NCBI RefSeq assembly: GCF_030272615.1
Contig: NC_081413.1
Coordinates: 606,772,209 to 606,832,208 of the forward strand
Source: Cryptomeria japonica
Taxonomy: Eukaryota > Streptophyta > Pinopsida > Cupressales > Cupressaceae
Direction of reading: 5' to 3'
Length of the DNA stretch: 60,000 nucleotides
The translations under genes and the position numbers were made by a program. Shown in pieces: positions 1 through 10,560 of this stretch (positions within the stretch are counted from its first letter, which is position 1; each line of letters starts with the position of its first letter). Below the pieces are notes generated by a model, which worked only from the letters and a program-made list of their open reading frames with translations, was not told the DNA's origin and did not search any database.

Positions 1-1129
1 GTAATCGAATGGTTAATCATAAATAAAGCATAAAAATGTTATCATTTTCTCGTGCAAAGAATGAAACAATCATTGATTAGTGTAATTAAGACTTTAATGG
101 TTAAATGTATTTCTTAAATAGATTAATTGATCTTAAGGAAATATTCGTTTAATTAAGTAATTCACGTTGGGAAACCGTTTAGGAGTTTGAGTTAAGTCTT
201 TTGCTTGTTCAACTCCTATTGCAATGTTTTTTCATTCGTTTATGTGTCTTGTATTGTTTAGAAAAAAAATTGCACTCTTTTCGAGTGTTTGTAGTTGTAT
301 CCTTTAAGGTTTCTTGGAAGGGCATTACAAGGCAAGTGGAAAACGACAAAAGAAGTTTTGGGATCTTAGAGGGAAATAAGTTGCAGTAAATACACCTGCA
401 ATTGGAAAATGTCAGACAATGTACAACCAACAAAAGTAATTAGAAAACTCATGGATATGAGTCCATGAACAAGTATTTTGTTCCTTAAGAGTTTGATGGA
501 GGAGCATTTTTACAAGACCTAGGAGGTCTTGCCACATTTACTAAAGGGAGTGGATTCCCTTAATTTAATTTAAGTCAAATTAATGTAATTAAAGATAGTA
601 GATTGGATTTCTAGTCTAGATAGGGATTTATTTAAGAAATATTAAAATGATTTCTCGTCGATATGTAATTTGAGGAGAATTGTTGAGAAGTTAGATGATA
701 TCTAGGACATGAGAGATTTTAGAGATGAATATTATTGAGAGAATCTTGGGGATATTGTGGACAAGAGTATAGGAGATAGCTAGGGAGAAAATATCAGAGA
801 TAGTTGAAACTAATTAGCCTATTATGTATTTGGTAACCTATAGTTAGATAACGAGACCATTTGTATGCAAAAGGTGAGATATAAAGAAACATATGATTTA
901 GAGTAAATATAATTCCTCTAGAATGGAGGATTGAATTATGTCCCTGTGTTCATTGTTTCAAGTCCATGTGAGTTATTTTATGCTGCCTACTCTGATTTCA
1001 TCACTCTACTAGAAATTCTTCGAGTTCGTAATAATCTAGACCCTTCATGCCTACCTTTCTAAAGGAGGATGAGCCTCTACAAAAGGAAACTAAGGAGAAC
1101 AAAGAGGATGTGGATATTTTGGCTAAGCA
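1..1129. other. AT-rich flank, no gene recognised
   Basis: I see no convincing coding region, LTR end or primer site here. The stretch lies upstream of the gag remnant of element E1, so it may hold that element's decayed leader or 5' LTR. I could not match it to any downstream LTR in the window. Short open frames at the left edge have no recognisable domain. Confidence 0.4.
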
Positions 1130-2461
1130 TCAAGATTTGGGGACATCTTTTCAATCACCTATCTCTTTTAAATATTTTTTGGAGGTCGCCAAATGTACAA
1201 AGCCAAAACTGAACTAGTAGAACCAACAAAAGTAGAATTATGAGCTACATAAAAGGTTAGTTCTTCTATATTTATCAAGCTTTGATGGATCATCCAAGGG
1301 TACAAATAGAGCTTGGATTTAAAATTTGGATAGTAACCTCACCCTAAATCAAATGAAGGAGATAAAGGCCATCAAGGTTTCTACCCTTCACTTTAAAGAA
1401 GCGAGACATGAGTGGTGGTATCATAGTTTAGTGACACAGGGTCAATAATGTGATAGTTTCTTATGATTAATTTGCACTGCATTGATCGATTAGTTTAATT
1501 GCAAGGATTTAGAGGCACACTCTACAGAGTTGGCTTAGTTGAGATAGGTAGGGAAACTTGATGCATACATTTCAAAGTCTTAGTGGTTGTCTGTAACATT
1601 TTGTGGTGTGATTAGAGGAGGTTGAATTTTTGGTTCATAGAGAGTTTGTCAAAACCTCTCAAAAGTTGGGTTAAATCTTTTCATCCACCATCTCAGTAGG
1701 ATGATGTTAATAATTTAATGAACATAGATATATCCACACCACAAGCCAGATTTCCTAACATGTTTCTAAAGAGGTCCTTATCACAAGTTTGTCATGGAGG
1801 AAGGACAAGAAACCAAAGTTGTCATACCTAGATGGTGAGTTTTCTAGGCCAGTTGGTGGTGCACCTTGTGATTCAAGGGATGAGTTGAGATGAAAGAGGC
1901 TTTGGTTTGATTGTCATGAATCCTAGACACCTAGACATAATTTTAGAAGTGGAGATGAGACCCATTGGCTTGAGGTCTTCAAGGATCCTAGTGATGATAA
2001 ATTAGATGAGACACATGTTCTCGATGAGTAGCATGAGCAGATGGACACAAATATAGGTATAGATAAGCATCAAGATGATTTGGCATAGACAAATGGTACA
2101 ATTTCCACCATCACTAACACTCTTCATTATAACGCCTTCAGAGTAAGGGGTGCTATGCAAGGACAACAAGTCATTGTCTTGATTGATAGTGGGGATACCC
2201 ACAACTTCATTGATTTGTCCTATGTGAAGATGCATGGCTTGCAAGTTGAGGAGTGTGATGACGTTTGAGTGTGGATAATGAGTGGCACAATGTTACGTTT
2301 TGTTAATCACATTTCAAAATTAAGTATGAGTTTGGGTAATTACACCCTTACTGATGAATTTTATATGGTCGACATTGATGAGACCAATTTTGTGCTAGGT
2401 GTTTAGTGGTTGCATTCTATAAGTATATGTCATGGAATTTAAGACTATGTAATTGAGTTTT
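1130..2461 (+). pseudogene. E1: degraded Ty3/gypsy gag-protease fragment
   Basis: This is the 5' coding part of a very old Ty3/gypsy element whose gag would form the particle and whose protease would cut the polyprotein. Frames are broken by many stops. Recognisable pieces are a gag stretch near 1270-1440 (FDGSSKGTNRAWI and ARHEWWYHSL), a decayed Cys/His region near 1880-1930, and an aspartic protease motif at about 2170-2235 with VLIDSG followed by THNFID. A region resembling the usual protease C-terminus (FVLGV, then WLHS) follows near 2390-2415. The reading stops at 2461, where the LTR of E2 begins, and continues at 15155 with the RT. The gag/protease assignment is good; clade is not determined. 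Confidence 0.75.
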
Positions 2462-3306
2462 TGTCACGAATCATTTTATTTAATAATGTGCAATTTAAAG
2501 ATGTAATGTGATTTTGAAATTTAAAATAGATTAGATCATTCATAATCTAGTATGAGGAAATATAGTATGCTTTTTAATTAGACATTTAAATATTCTTTTG
2601 GGTTTGTCAATACTGATAAAATTTTGAGTGCAAGTAATGCAGGATGAGGTGAAGGAGGTCGAAGGCGAGAACACGAATCAGGTAGAATTGCTTTTAACTG
2701 AACGACTTCGATGGAAAAGGGAATCTCTCACACACCACATTAGGATTTATAATTTGCATCTTGAAAATATGGATGATTTAAATGACCTTATTTGAGTGTT
2801 TGTTCAAATTGAAATGATGAATTTGGAATGAGAAGTAGATTGATTTAAATGTTTATACATGTGCATTAATTGCATGATGTGAGTAGTGTTTGAATTAAAT
2901 CTAAGTTGTCTGAGTAATTGTGAAATATTATGCTTTATTGTTAAAAGAGATAAAATGTATAAACGATTCAAAAATGAATATTGACCCTAGGTTTAATGTT
3001 CTTTTTAGATATGTATAAATGTATGAAAATTGTACTTACGAGTTTAATTTTGTAAATTGAATAATAGTATAATTTATATATATATATATATAGGAAATTT
3101 ATTCAATCATATACATATATCAATATCCAATTATCGTGAATTTGACTTCATCAAGAATTTTGTCTATACATATACATAATCATTTGAGATTAAAAATATA
3201 TACGCATTATGTGTGTGTGTGTGTGTGTGAATTCTAATAATAATTTGATCGTGTATTTGTAAATATTGTATATGTATTTATGAAATTAAACTATGTAATG
3301 AAAATC

Positions 3307-3308
<2 letters not shown>

Positions 3309-3397
<89 letters not shown>
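3309..3397. repeat. (AT)n microsatellite in E2 5' LTR
   Basis: This is an uninterrupted AT dinucleotide run of about 44 units. The matching place in the 3' LTR (about 13112-13125) has only a handful of units, so the array expanded after insertion or has been unstable. A (GT)9 run lies just upstream at 3211-3228. Confidence 0.95.
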
Positions 3398-3399
<2 letters not shown>

Positions 3400-3989
3400 C
3401 AAAGAAAGGGTTTATCAAAGAATTTATTAAAAACAAAGTTTAATGTTTAATATTAACGAAGAGTCATTTAATATATATAGTATAAGGTGGCGGGTTGAAA
3501 AGGTAGTCAACCATTTGAAGCCGGAGGAAGAGCCGCTTTGGTCGGTTTGTTAGCAGAACTCCCTCCATCAACAGTGGTCGTTGTCAAAGCAATTACGCAG
3601 ACCAGAGCACGATGGAGACTCAAACACTCCCACGACCCCTTAGGGTAACTTGGCATGCAACACGACTGGGCATGCAACGTGACTCTTTGATGGATAAGCT
3701 GAAGTCAACAGATTCCATGCAGCAATCAAGCTCCAACTGAAACGGTTGGAAGTTTTTAACAATAAAAGACTCGAGCTTGCCAGAAAACAAGGGTGGTATT
3801 TAATTCATAGAACTGCGTGGAGATTATAGTTACAACCACATGACAATAGAAATAGTGGAATAGTAAATAAGACCCAGAGGATAGCAGCAAACATAGCCAA
3901 AGATTAGAATAAATAGACGTATACACATACACACATTCTGGCATTCTTTCTCACACGAGATTAGAAGAGCGATAATTTCTTGAAGGGAG

Positions 3990-4135
3990 GGTTAGAATAG
4001 TTTGATAGAGAGGAAGAATAGTTGGATATAGAGGAAGAATAGTTGGATAGAGAGATAGTTGGATAATATCGTAGAGATTGAGCGATAGAGAGATAGTTGG
4101 ATAGAGATAAGAATAGTTGGAGAGAAAGAGAGACT
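3990..4135. repeat. Minisatellite with GATAGTTGGATA-like units in E2 LTR
   Basis: Imperfect tandem units of about 21 bp built on gaggaagaatagttggata and agagatagttggata fill this part of the LTR. The 3' LTR copy (about 13740-13910) has one more 21-bp unit, which points to slippage or unequal exchange after insertion. Confidence 0.8.
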
Positions 4136-4541
4136 TGCGATCAAGGCGTGGAATCATTTGACGAAGAATGACAAGGTCAAAAGCTTACAATCCACTCTAA
4201 GTTTCCAAGAGGTTAGAATCCTTTGTTTATGTTTTATTTTATTTATTAAATTTGGTATAAAATGTGTAGAAATGGAAGTTTAGATAATAGATATGTATGT
4301 CCAAATGGGTATCAATTATTAATATCGTATTTAAAATGCTTTGTAAAGCATTGTGGAATAGAAGAAAAGAATTTAGAGAAAAGATGTTGTTAATATCGTA
4401 TTTTGCACAAAAATAATTAGTTTTAATTCTATTTTTAGAATGTGTTTGCGTACTTTTGGTTACATATGAGATTAATTTCATACATGTTTAACACCTTCTT
4501 TTGTATGTACTTTATTTTAGACGAAAGATTGATTTTAAGAT

Positions 4542-5930
4542 TATAGTCACACAAATTTGTCCAGCTTAATTAAATAAATATTCGCTATTTATTTGATTAA
4601 AAATCCACTAGCCATCAATAAATTAAATTAATATTTAATTAATTCATCTTCAAACATTCTCCTATTAATTAAATAAATTATTCAATTTATTTTAATTCCT
4701 TCATTAAACCAAATACAATTCAATTAAATAAATAAAATCTATTTATTTAATTAAATCCCATTTTTCCTCTTTTAAATAAATTAAATTAAACATTTATTTA
4801 AATCATTATCCCCACCCCACTTGCATTTTCCTACAAATGCAACTTGCACACATTTATTGAAATAAATGAATTTTTATTTTAAATAAAATCCTATTTTCCC
4901 TCACCCACCAAATCCAATTGCATTCCTAAATCCCCTTCTAGATTCTTCTAACCCCTTCCTAATTAGCCTAATCCATCCCCTAATTATTGTCACATTCCTA
5001 AGCAAAATGAAGTCACTTCTCAAAGACTCCAAAGTCTTTGAAAAACATTTAATGCTTTGTGTGTTCAACAAACTAACCCCCAAAGTCTTCCAAGACCACT
5101 AATGGCTCTTATATGACCATTTATGGCTCTTACATAACCATTTATGGTTATTTCAAACTTGTCCCCCCAAACATTTATTGTTTTGACCATATTTATCCAT
5201 TTCACATTTACACAAGAGTTTATCCATTGGATAAAAGCTTTATTCTTTGAATAAAGAGTTTATTCATTCAACCAACCTTGACTTTAACTCTCAAAGTCAT
5301 ATCAAGCATTTAATGCTTATTCCCTCTCCTCTCAACCTATCTCACCTTGACACTTGTCATCCTGGGATTGGGTTGAAAGCCCTCACATGGATTTGAAATC
5401 ATTCAATCCTGACCCTTGTTGAGTTTACTCAATCTCAACCATCCATTGCTCCATTTTTTTTATAAATAGAGCCCATTTCTTCATAATCCAGATCCTGAAA
5501 ACTTGTATGCATTTAAGCTATAAGCATTTTAAGAGAGCATTTTAGCATAATTAACTCATATATTGTCATTTTGGATAAAATCAATCATTTTAGTATCAAT
5601 ATCTTAATATTTGTTTCTTTATTTACATTTAGAGCAACATTTCAATCTCAATCCTCCATAAGCATCCATAGTGCAAAAAAGCTGCTGAGAGCTAGACTAT
5701 TTTGGAACTTGGAGAGGAGAGGAACAAGGGAGAAGGAGCTAAGACCATGCTAAGAGGCATTTGGAGATGCCTCATTATCTTTGTTTCATTAGTTAGATAT
5801 ATTAGCATGATTTTAGTGTCTCTCTTGATATGCCTGTTTAGATTAGTCTTTGATTAAATAACACTAACGGTTTCTTATGTGTTTTGTCTTGTTTCTCTTA
5901 GACTAACCTTGTCCATTTTGCAGGGCATCA
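4542..5930 (+). mobile_element. Solo LTR inserted in the E2 5' LTR
   Basis: The 3' LTR of E2 lacks this segment, giving a clean empty site. The duplication AAGAT is present at 4537-4541 and 5931-5935. The insert begins TATAGTCACACAAATTTG and ends GGGCATCA. The family start elsewhere in the window is TGTAGACAC...AAATTTG (32256), so the 5' TG has probably become TA. There is no internal coding region, so it is a solo LTR of about 1389 bp. It includes an AT-rich upstream half and a TATA box at 5461. Orientation is inferred from the TATA box and terminal sequence. Confidence 0.85.
5461..5468 (+). promoter_or_regulatory. TATA box of the solo LTR
   Basis: TATAAATA followed by GAGCCC lies in the second half of the 4542-5930 LTR after a T-rich run, the usual place for an LTR promoter. 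Activity is not known. Confidence 0.5.
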
Positions 5931-6777
5931 AAGATTATTGCTTATAAAAGTTTATCGTTTTCCAAAATATGAAAGACTGTCTTCGATAGATATATTAGAC
6001 AAGTAATGATTAGTAAGCAAAAAAAATGATATCTCTATTTTTGTTTAAAAAGAAAGATTGTATTCTCAATAGAATTTGTGTTTGAGGGAATCAAGCTAGG
6101 GTTAAGCTTGAGTTAGAAAAATTTACCTTTCGGGACGGGTGCCGAATGTGGATGTTTTAGGGAGAATAGTTGTTTTTTCCAACTATTATTTTGCTATGCA
6201 TGGCATATACTCGACCGAGTTATTGTTTGAATTATCCGTAGAAAAAGATGGAAATTCCTTATTTATACTCTCTACCACATCCTAGTATGATAGCGAATGT
6301 TTGTTTCTTAGAATGAAGTAGGAAAAATGAAAATGCATATATTATCTAGGCATGCACCAGATTCCCTCTTACTTTCGAATTCTTTGGTTAATCCAATTCA
6401 TGCAGGGTCGGGTATTCTTGATTGACCAAGAATTCCGGGGAAGCGGAAGCTTCAAGGTTGGGTAGAAAAAGCGCTTGATTCTTGTTCTTGTCTGCGTTCA
6501 AAAGACAAAAGGAAGCGACTCAGACTAAAGATCGACGGATGCATCTTCTTGTATATTCTTAAGGCAATTTGGAAGCCTAAGTAGGAAATAAGAACTTCTT
6601 AGTATTGGATATTGTATTATTCATGTGCATTATAATGATATATCTATGAGAGTTTTTATATCCATATTCGATGTTTGCTTATATCTTGAATAAAATATGC
6701 TTAGAGATTGAAATTTAAGTTTATTATGGATAAAGAGTAGTTTAGGGTTAGATCCTAGATTGACGTCTTTACATTTT

Positions 6778-6789
6778 TGGTATCAGAGC
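6778..6789 (+). other. E2 primer binding site (initiator Met tRNA type)
   Basis: TGGTATCAGAGC lies four bases after the 5' LTR end. It is the standard plant LTR-retrotransposon site complementary to the 3' end of initiator tRNA-Met, where minus-strand DNA synthesis begins. Confidence 0.95.
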
Positions 6790-6869
6790 CTAGGTTTATA
6801 ACACTAGGGCCTATATGAGTCACTTCGCTAAGAAAAATCTGGAAATTAATAGCTTTATGTTTTACAGAT

Positions 6870-7232
6870 ATGGTTTGTACCAAGCAAACAGCCCGAAAGT
6901 CAATAGCAGGGTATGCCCATTACCTGAGGGTTAAAAAGGATCCTTAATCACCTGTCAAGCCGGTTTTGGATGATGCCCCTTTTGAAGCAAAACCAGTCCC
7001 AGAAAAGAGTATTGTAATAGGAAAAGACCCTACCGGATGTCATACTGAGAAGAATATCCTTGAAAAAGAAAAAGAGCCTGAGTTGGAATATTCACCTATC
7101 ATGCCAATAGTGATCAGTTCTGAGGAATCTGAGGGCTATACCCCTCTAAGTGAGACTGAATCGAAAGGATATACCCCATTAAGTCCAAATGAGTCAGAAG
7201 AATCCACTCCCCTGACTCCTCTCGATGAGTGA
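6870..7232 (+). pseudogene. E2 leader ORF with a histone H3 tail-like N-terminus
   Basis: A 121-codon reading frame, counted with one internal TAA (6945-6947), lies between the primer site and gag. From the ATG at 6870 it reads MVCTKQTARKSIAGYA. Residues TKQTARKS match histone H3 positions 3-10, including Lys4, Lys9 and Ser10, and sit at the same distance from the start Met. Differences at H3 positions 1, 2 and 11 (Val, Cys and Ile for Ala, Arg and Thr) each need only one C-to-T change. After the stop the frame continues for 95 codons and turns acidic. It holds PIVISSEESE, which resembles a SUMO-interacting motif, and three degenerate YTPLS/STPLT repeats rich in Ser/Thr-Pro. No known gag or pol domain is present. 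Chromatin mimicry is inference; the sequence match is direct. Confidence 0.75.
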
Positions 7233-7267
7233 TGTAACATGTTACAACACTTCAATAAAATGTCTTT

Positions 7268-7348
7268 CCTTCTATTACCGAATAAGGATGTAATCCCTTC
7301 TACTATCAAATAAAGATGTATCCTCTTCTATTATCAAATAAAGATGTC
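7268..7348 (+). repeat. Three 27-bp tandem units with AATAAA-like signals
   Basis: Units at 7268-7294, 7295-7321 and 7322-7348 share the pattern CTTCTAYTAYCRAATAARGATG. Two contain AAATAAAG, and a further AATAAAA lies just upstream at 7254-7260. They follow the leader ORF stop directly, so they could act as a polyadenylation region for a short leader transcript. That role is inferred. Confidence 0.7.
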
Positions 7349-7628
7349 TTCTATTGTATTTGAGTTAAAAATTGTGTATTTCTTAATGATATCTATATAT
7401 TTACTTGGAACCTAACTTATATAGTAAATGGGAAAGAAGTAGAATGAAATTAGTTGATATTGTTATATTTTAAATTTATATTGTTTTTCTTAATTATTCA
7501 ATAGGAGTATTAAACTCTCTAGTTGCTTTATAAGGCTATAAGTTAGGGAATATTATAAAATTTACAAAAGACGTAACATATCAAATATGTCTCTTATCGC
7601 TAAGAATTATCAATATCTCCCTGTTGCA
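7349..7628 (+). other. AT-rich E2 leader before gag
   Basis: About 280 bases without a recognisable coding frame lie between the 27-bp repeats and gag. The stretch ends in a pyrimidine-rich run and TTGCAG, annotated separately as a possible splice acceptor. Confidence 0.5.
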
Positions 7629-7629
7629 G
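7614..7629 (+). promoter_or_regulatory. Possible 3' splice site before E2 gag
   Basis: The stretch TATCTCCCTGTTGCAG ends 15 bases before the gag ATG at 7645 and fits a plant intron acceptor. A similar TTTTACAG ends at 6867, two bases before the leader ORF ATG. Two acceptors, one per ORF, would allow alternative splicing between leader ORF and gag. No donor was identified. Confidence 0.35.
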
Positions 7630-7644
7630 AATTAATAAATAGAA

Positions 7645-8646
7645 ATGGCCTCAAGAACCACAAGGGCGGGGTCAAGTAATGGGAATGAAAGGTTAGATCA
7701 AATTCTTGATCTGCTCAATCAGCAAAGTGCAAGGATGAATGATCTCGAACAAGAGGTTCGAAGGGTCGGAGAAGTCCGACAGGAAGCCCCAAGGGTTGAG
7801 GAGCAACCCGACAACCAAGCCAGAATAGAAGAAGAGCTGGCAAATGATTTAAAAAGGATAGCCCCGCCAAAGTTTGATGGAAAAACAATTGGCGATGGTG
7901 TAGAGGCATGGGTAATTGAAATGGAGAAATATTTTGGTCTCCGCAACATGTCAAATGAAACCAAGGCAGTTTGGGTTGCTTATCAGTTGTTTGGTGAAGC
8001 TGCTACTTGGTGGGACAATGAAAAGTCAAAAAGGAAACTACAACCAAGAGAGATCACTTGGGATTTTTTTTTACAATCCTTCAGGAAAAGGTGGCTTCCA
8101 CAATTATTCTTTGACAAAAAGATGACAGAATTTCAAAACCTTACTCAAGGTAGTATGTTGGTAACATAGTACTGGGAGAAATTTACTAATCTCCTTAAGT
8201 ATGTTCTGCAATACCAGATACATGAAAGGTTCCACATTCGGAAGTTCATTTTGGGACTTAGAACCCATATAGGAGCGGAGGTGGATATCCATAATCCATT
8301 AACTATGGTGGAGGTATTTGAAAAGGCGACTAAGCAAGAGTAGAAGTTACAGCAGTTGGGGAACCTCCGAAAGAATGAGAACAACCGACCAAATTTTGGG
8401 AATAGAAATTTCCAAAGGAATCACAATAGCAACAATCGATAGATAAGAAATCTTAAGAGGGGACCCAACACCCAGGAAAAAGGAAGAGCAAATCAGTATG
8501 GAAATAAGAAAGCAAACAATAACACCAATGCTCGACAGAATATGGACAGAGAAAGGTCAGGTGGCCATCCTGGTCCTAGGGATGGGTGTTATAATTGTGG
8601 AGGGAGTCATTACGCTTCCAATTGTCCACAACGTACTTCAACATAG
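7645..8646 (+). pseudogene. E2 gag (Ty3/gypsy), interrupted by stops
   Basis: Gag forms the particle that packages element RNA. The frame starts MASRTTRAG at 7645 and continues in one frame into pol. The N-terminal part (residues about 10-60) looks coiled-coil and charged (LDQILDLLNQQSARMNDLEQEV). A retrotransposon gag domain follows from about residue 75 (APPKFDGKTIGDGVEAWVIE, then EAATWWDNE). A nucleic-acid-binding knuckle at 8587-8625 reads CYNCGGSHYASNC, which is CX2CX3HX4C, one residue shorter than the usual CX2CX4HX4C. In-frame stops lie at 8167, 8341, 8440 and 8644, all TAG. No frameshift was found. Confidence 0.9.
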
Positions 8647-10560
8647 AGAGGATCATATCAGCAAGGAGCCCCTCAACATCAGATTCACGTTGCTGTTGAC
8701 AATCGTCAAGCTGATTTCCAAGCCGCACCTATCCAAATTACAGGTAAGCTCTTTGGACAAACAGTTTCTATTTTAATAGATACGGGAGCTACTGAATGTT
8801 TTATTGTTCCATAAGTAGTTTCTAGAATATTTGTTAAACCTAGTTATATTTCAAATTCATGGATGGTTCAGTATGGAAATCAAGTAGAAAAGAGGGTAGA
8901 TACTTGTCTATTTTGCAGTGAATTAGAACTTCCTAGTTTCCAAACCCAAGTTAACCTTTATGTTGCACCACTAGGATCATATGATGTGATCTTAGGTATT
9001 AATTGGTTGACTGAACATAAAGCCATAGTGAACTGTGAAGATAAGGTCATTAGTTGCATGGATGATTTTGGGAATTCCGTTGAAATTTTCGGATCTCAAA
9101 GTCCTCTTGAATTGAGATACATTTTGGCGATGCAACTCAAGAAGGCCCAAAGAAAAGGATGTTCCATCATTTCCATCATGGTTAATGATTTGAATAGTGT
9201 AGAGAAAATTCCTATAGATTATCCTATCCTTGCAGAGTTTCTAGATATTTTTCCAGAAGATCTTACCAAGTTACCACCTAAGAGAGAGTTCGATTTTTCT
9301 ATAGAACTCTTACCTGGAATGGAGCCGCAATCTAAGGCTCCATATAGAATGACAACGACAGAACTATATGAGCTTAAGGCTCAATTGCAAGAATTGCTTA
9401 GGCAAGGTTTTATTAGACCAAGAGTATCCCCGTGGGGTGCACCAGTGATCTTTGTAAAGAAGAAAGATGGTACTTTGAGGTTATGCATTGATTATAGGAT
9501 GTTGAATAAAGTAACCATAAAAAACAGATATACTCTACCAAGGATAGATGAATTATTTGATCAAATGAAAAGTGCATCTGTATTCTCCAAGATCGATCTT
9601 CGATCCAGATATCATTAGTTAAGGATTAAGGATGAAGATATTCCTAAAACTGCATTCCGAACAAGGTATGGGCACTATGAATTCACAGTTGTACCATTTG
9701 GTTTAACTAATGCCCCAACAACATTCATGAACCTCATGAATAGTATTTTCAGAGAATACTTGGATGACTTTGTTTTAATCTTCATTGATGACATATTGAT
9801 CAATTCTAAGATTGAAGAAGAACATAAGAAGCACCTGAGGATAGTTTTGCAACGTTTGAGAGATCATAAACTTTATGGGAAATTCTCTAAGTGTGCCTTC
9901 TTTAAGGAAAAGGTGCAATACTTAGGTCATGTCATATCCGTCAAAGGAATTTCAATTAATCCTGCAAAGATAGAAGCAATAGTAGATTGGCCAACGCCCC
10001 AGAATGTTTCAGAAGTTTGAAGTTTTATGGGACTTGCAGGATATTATAGAAAATATGTGGAAGGATTTTCCAAGATAGCGGCACCAATTACCTCACTTCA
10101 GAAAAAGGAAAAAAGGTTTGAATGGACTGAGAAATGTGAGGAATCATTTCAACTCCTGAAGCAAAAATTGACAACAGCACCAGTATTAACAATACCAGAT
10201 CCCAACGGACATTTTGTAGTAATTACAGATGCCTCGGGTGAAGGTGTGGGAGCAGTATTGATGCAAGAAGGAAAGGTGGTTGCATATGAATCATGAAAGC
10301 TAAAGCAATATGAGATGAATTATGCTCCGCATGATTTAGAACTACTAGCTATTGTGCATGCATTACAAATGTGGAGGCATTACCTTTTAGGGAAGCCTTT
10401 TGAGCTTAAAACGGATCATTTAGGATTAAAGTATATTTTTACACAACCTAACCTAAATGAAAGATAGAGAAGGTGGCTTGAATTTCTAAGTGAGTATGAC
10501 TTTGGTATTGAATATATCCAAGGGAAGGAGAATAGAGTAGCTGATGCTCTTAGCAGAAGA
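8647..10560 (+). pseudogene. E2 pol: protease, reverse transcriptase and RNase H
   Basis: This continues the gag frame without a shift. The protease has LIDTGATECFI, with the catalytic Asp codon at 8779. RT begins around 9220 and holds [22 protein letters not shown], then the catalytic FIDDIL with its two Asp codons at 9787-9792, and [11 protein letters not shown] just before it. RNase H follows, with its first catalytic Asp in VITDASGEG (about 10228) and further parts in WRHYLLGKPFELKTDH and ADALSRR. Stops in frame are TAA 8812, TAG 9616, TGA 10018, TGA 10294 and TAG 10465. Motifs are otherwise well kept, so the copy is fairly young but could not make a full polyprotein without readthrough. 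Confidence 0.92.

Larger units (their letters stand above)
2462..6773 (+). repeat. E2 5' LTR, with a nested solo LTR
   Basis: This is the 5' long terminal repeat of E2. It starts TGTCACGAATC, ends TTTACA, and is followed after a few bases by a primer site at 6778. It aligns along its length with 12232-15154. Removing the 1389-bp insert and its duplicated 5 bp leaves about 2918 bp, against 2923 bp for the 3' copy. Flanking bases are gtttt (2457-2461) and atttt (15155-15159), a target duplication with one mismatch. By eye the two LTRs differ by a few percent, mostly transitions. Minus-strand open frames inside are shared by both LTRs but are low-complexity, and I do not call them genes. Confidence 0.93.

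Noticed and set aside
3951-4481. Minus-strand open frames of 68 and 80 codons present in both E2 LTRs
   Set aside because: They repeat only because the LTRs repeat. The first is a translated minisatellite, and neither has a domain or coding-like conservation.
6870-7232. Possibility that the H3-like ORF is a fragment of a host histone H3 gene
   Set aside because: Similarity ends after about 15 residues; no histone fold follows, and the frame is bounded by E2 primer site and gag. Capture of a first exon remains possible, but a histone gene is not present.
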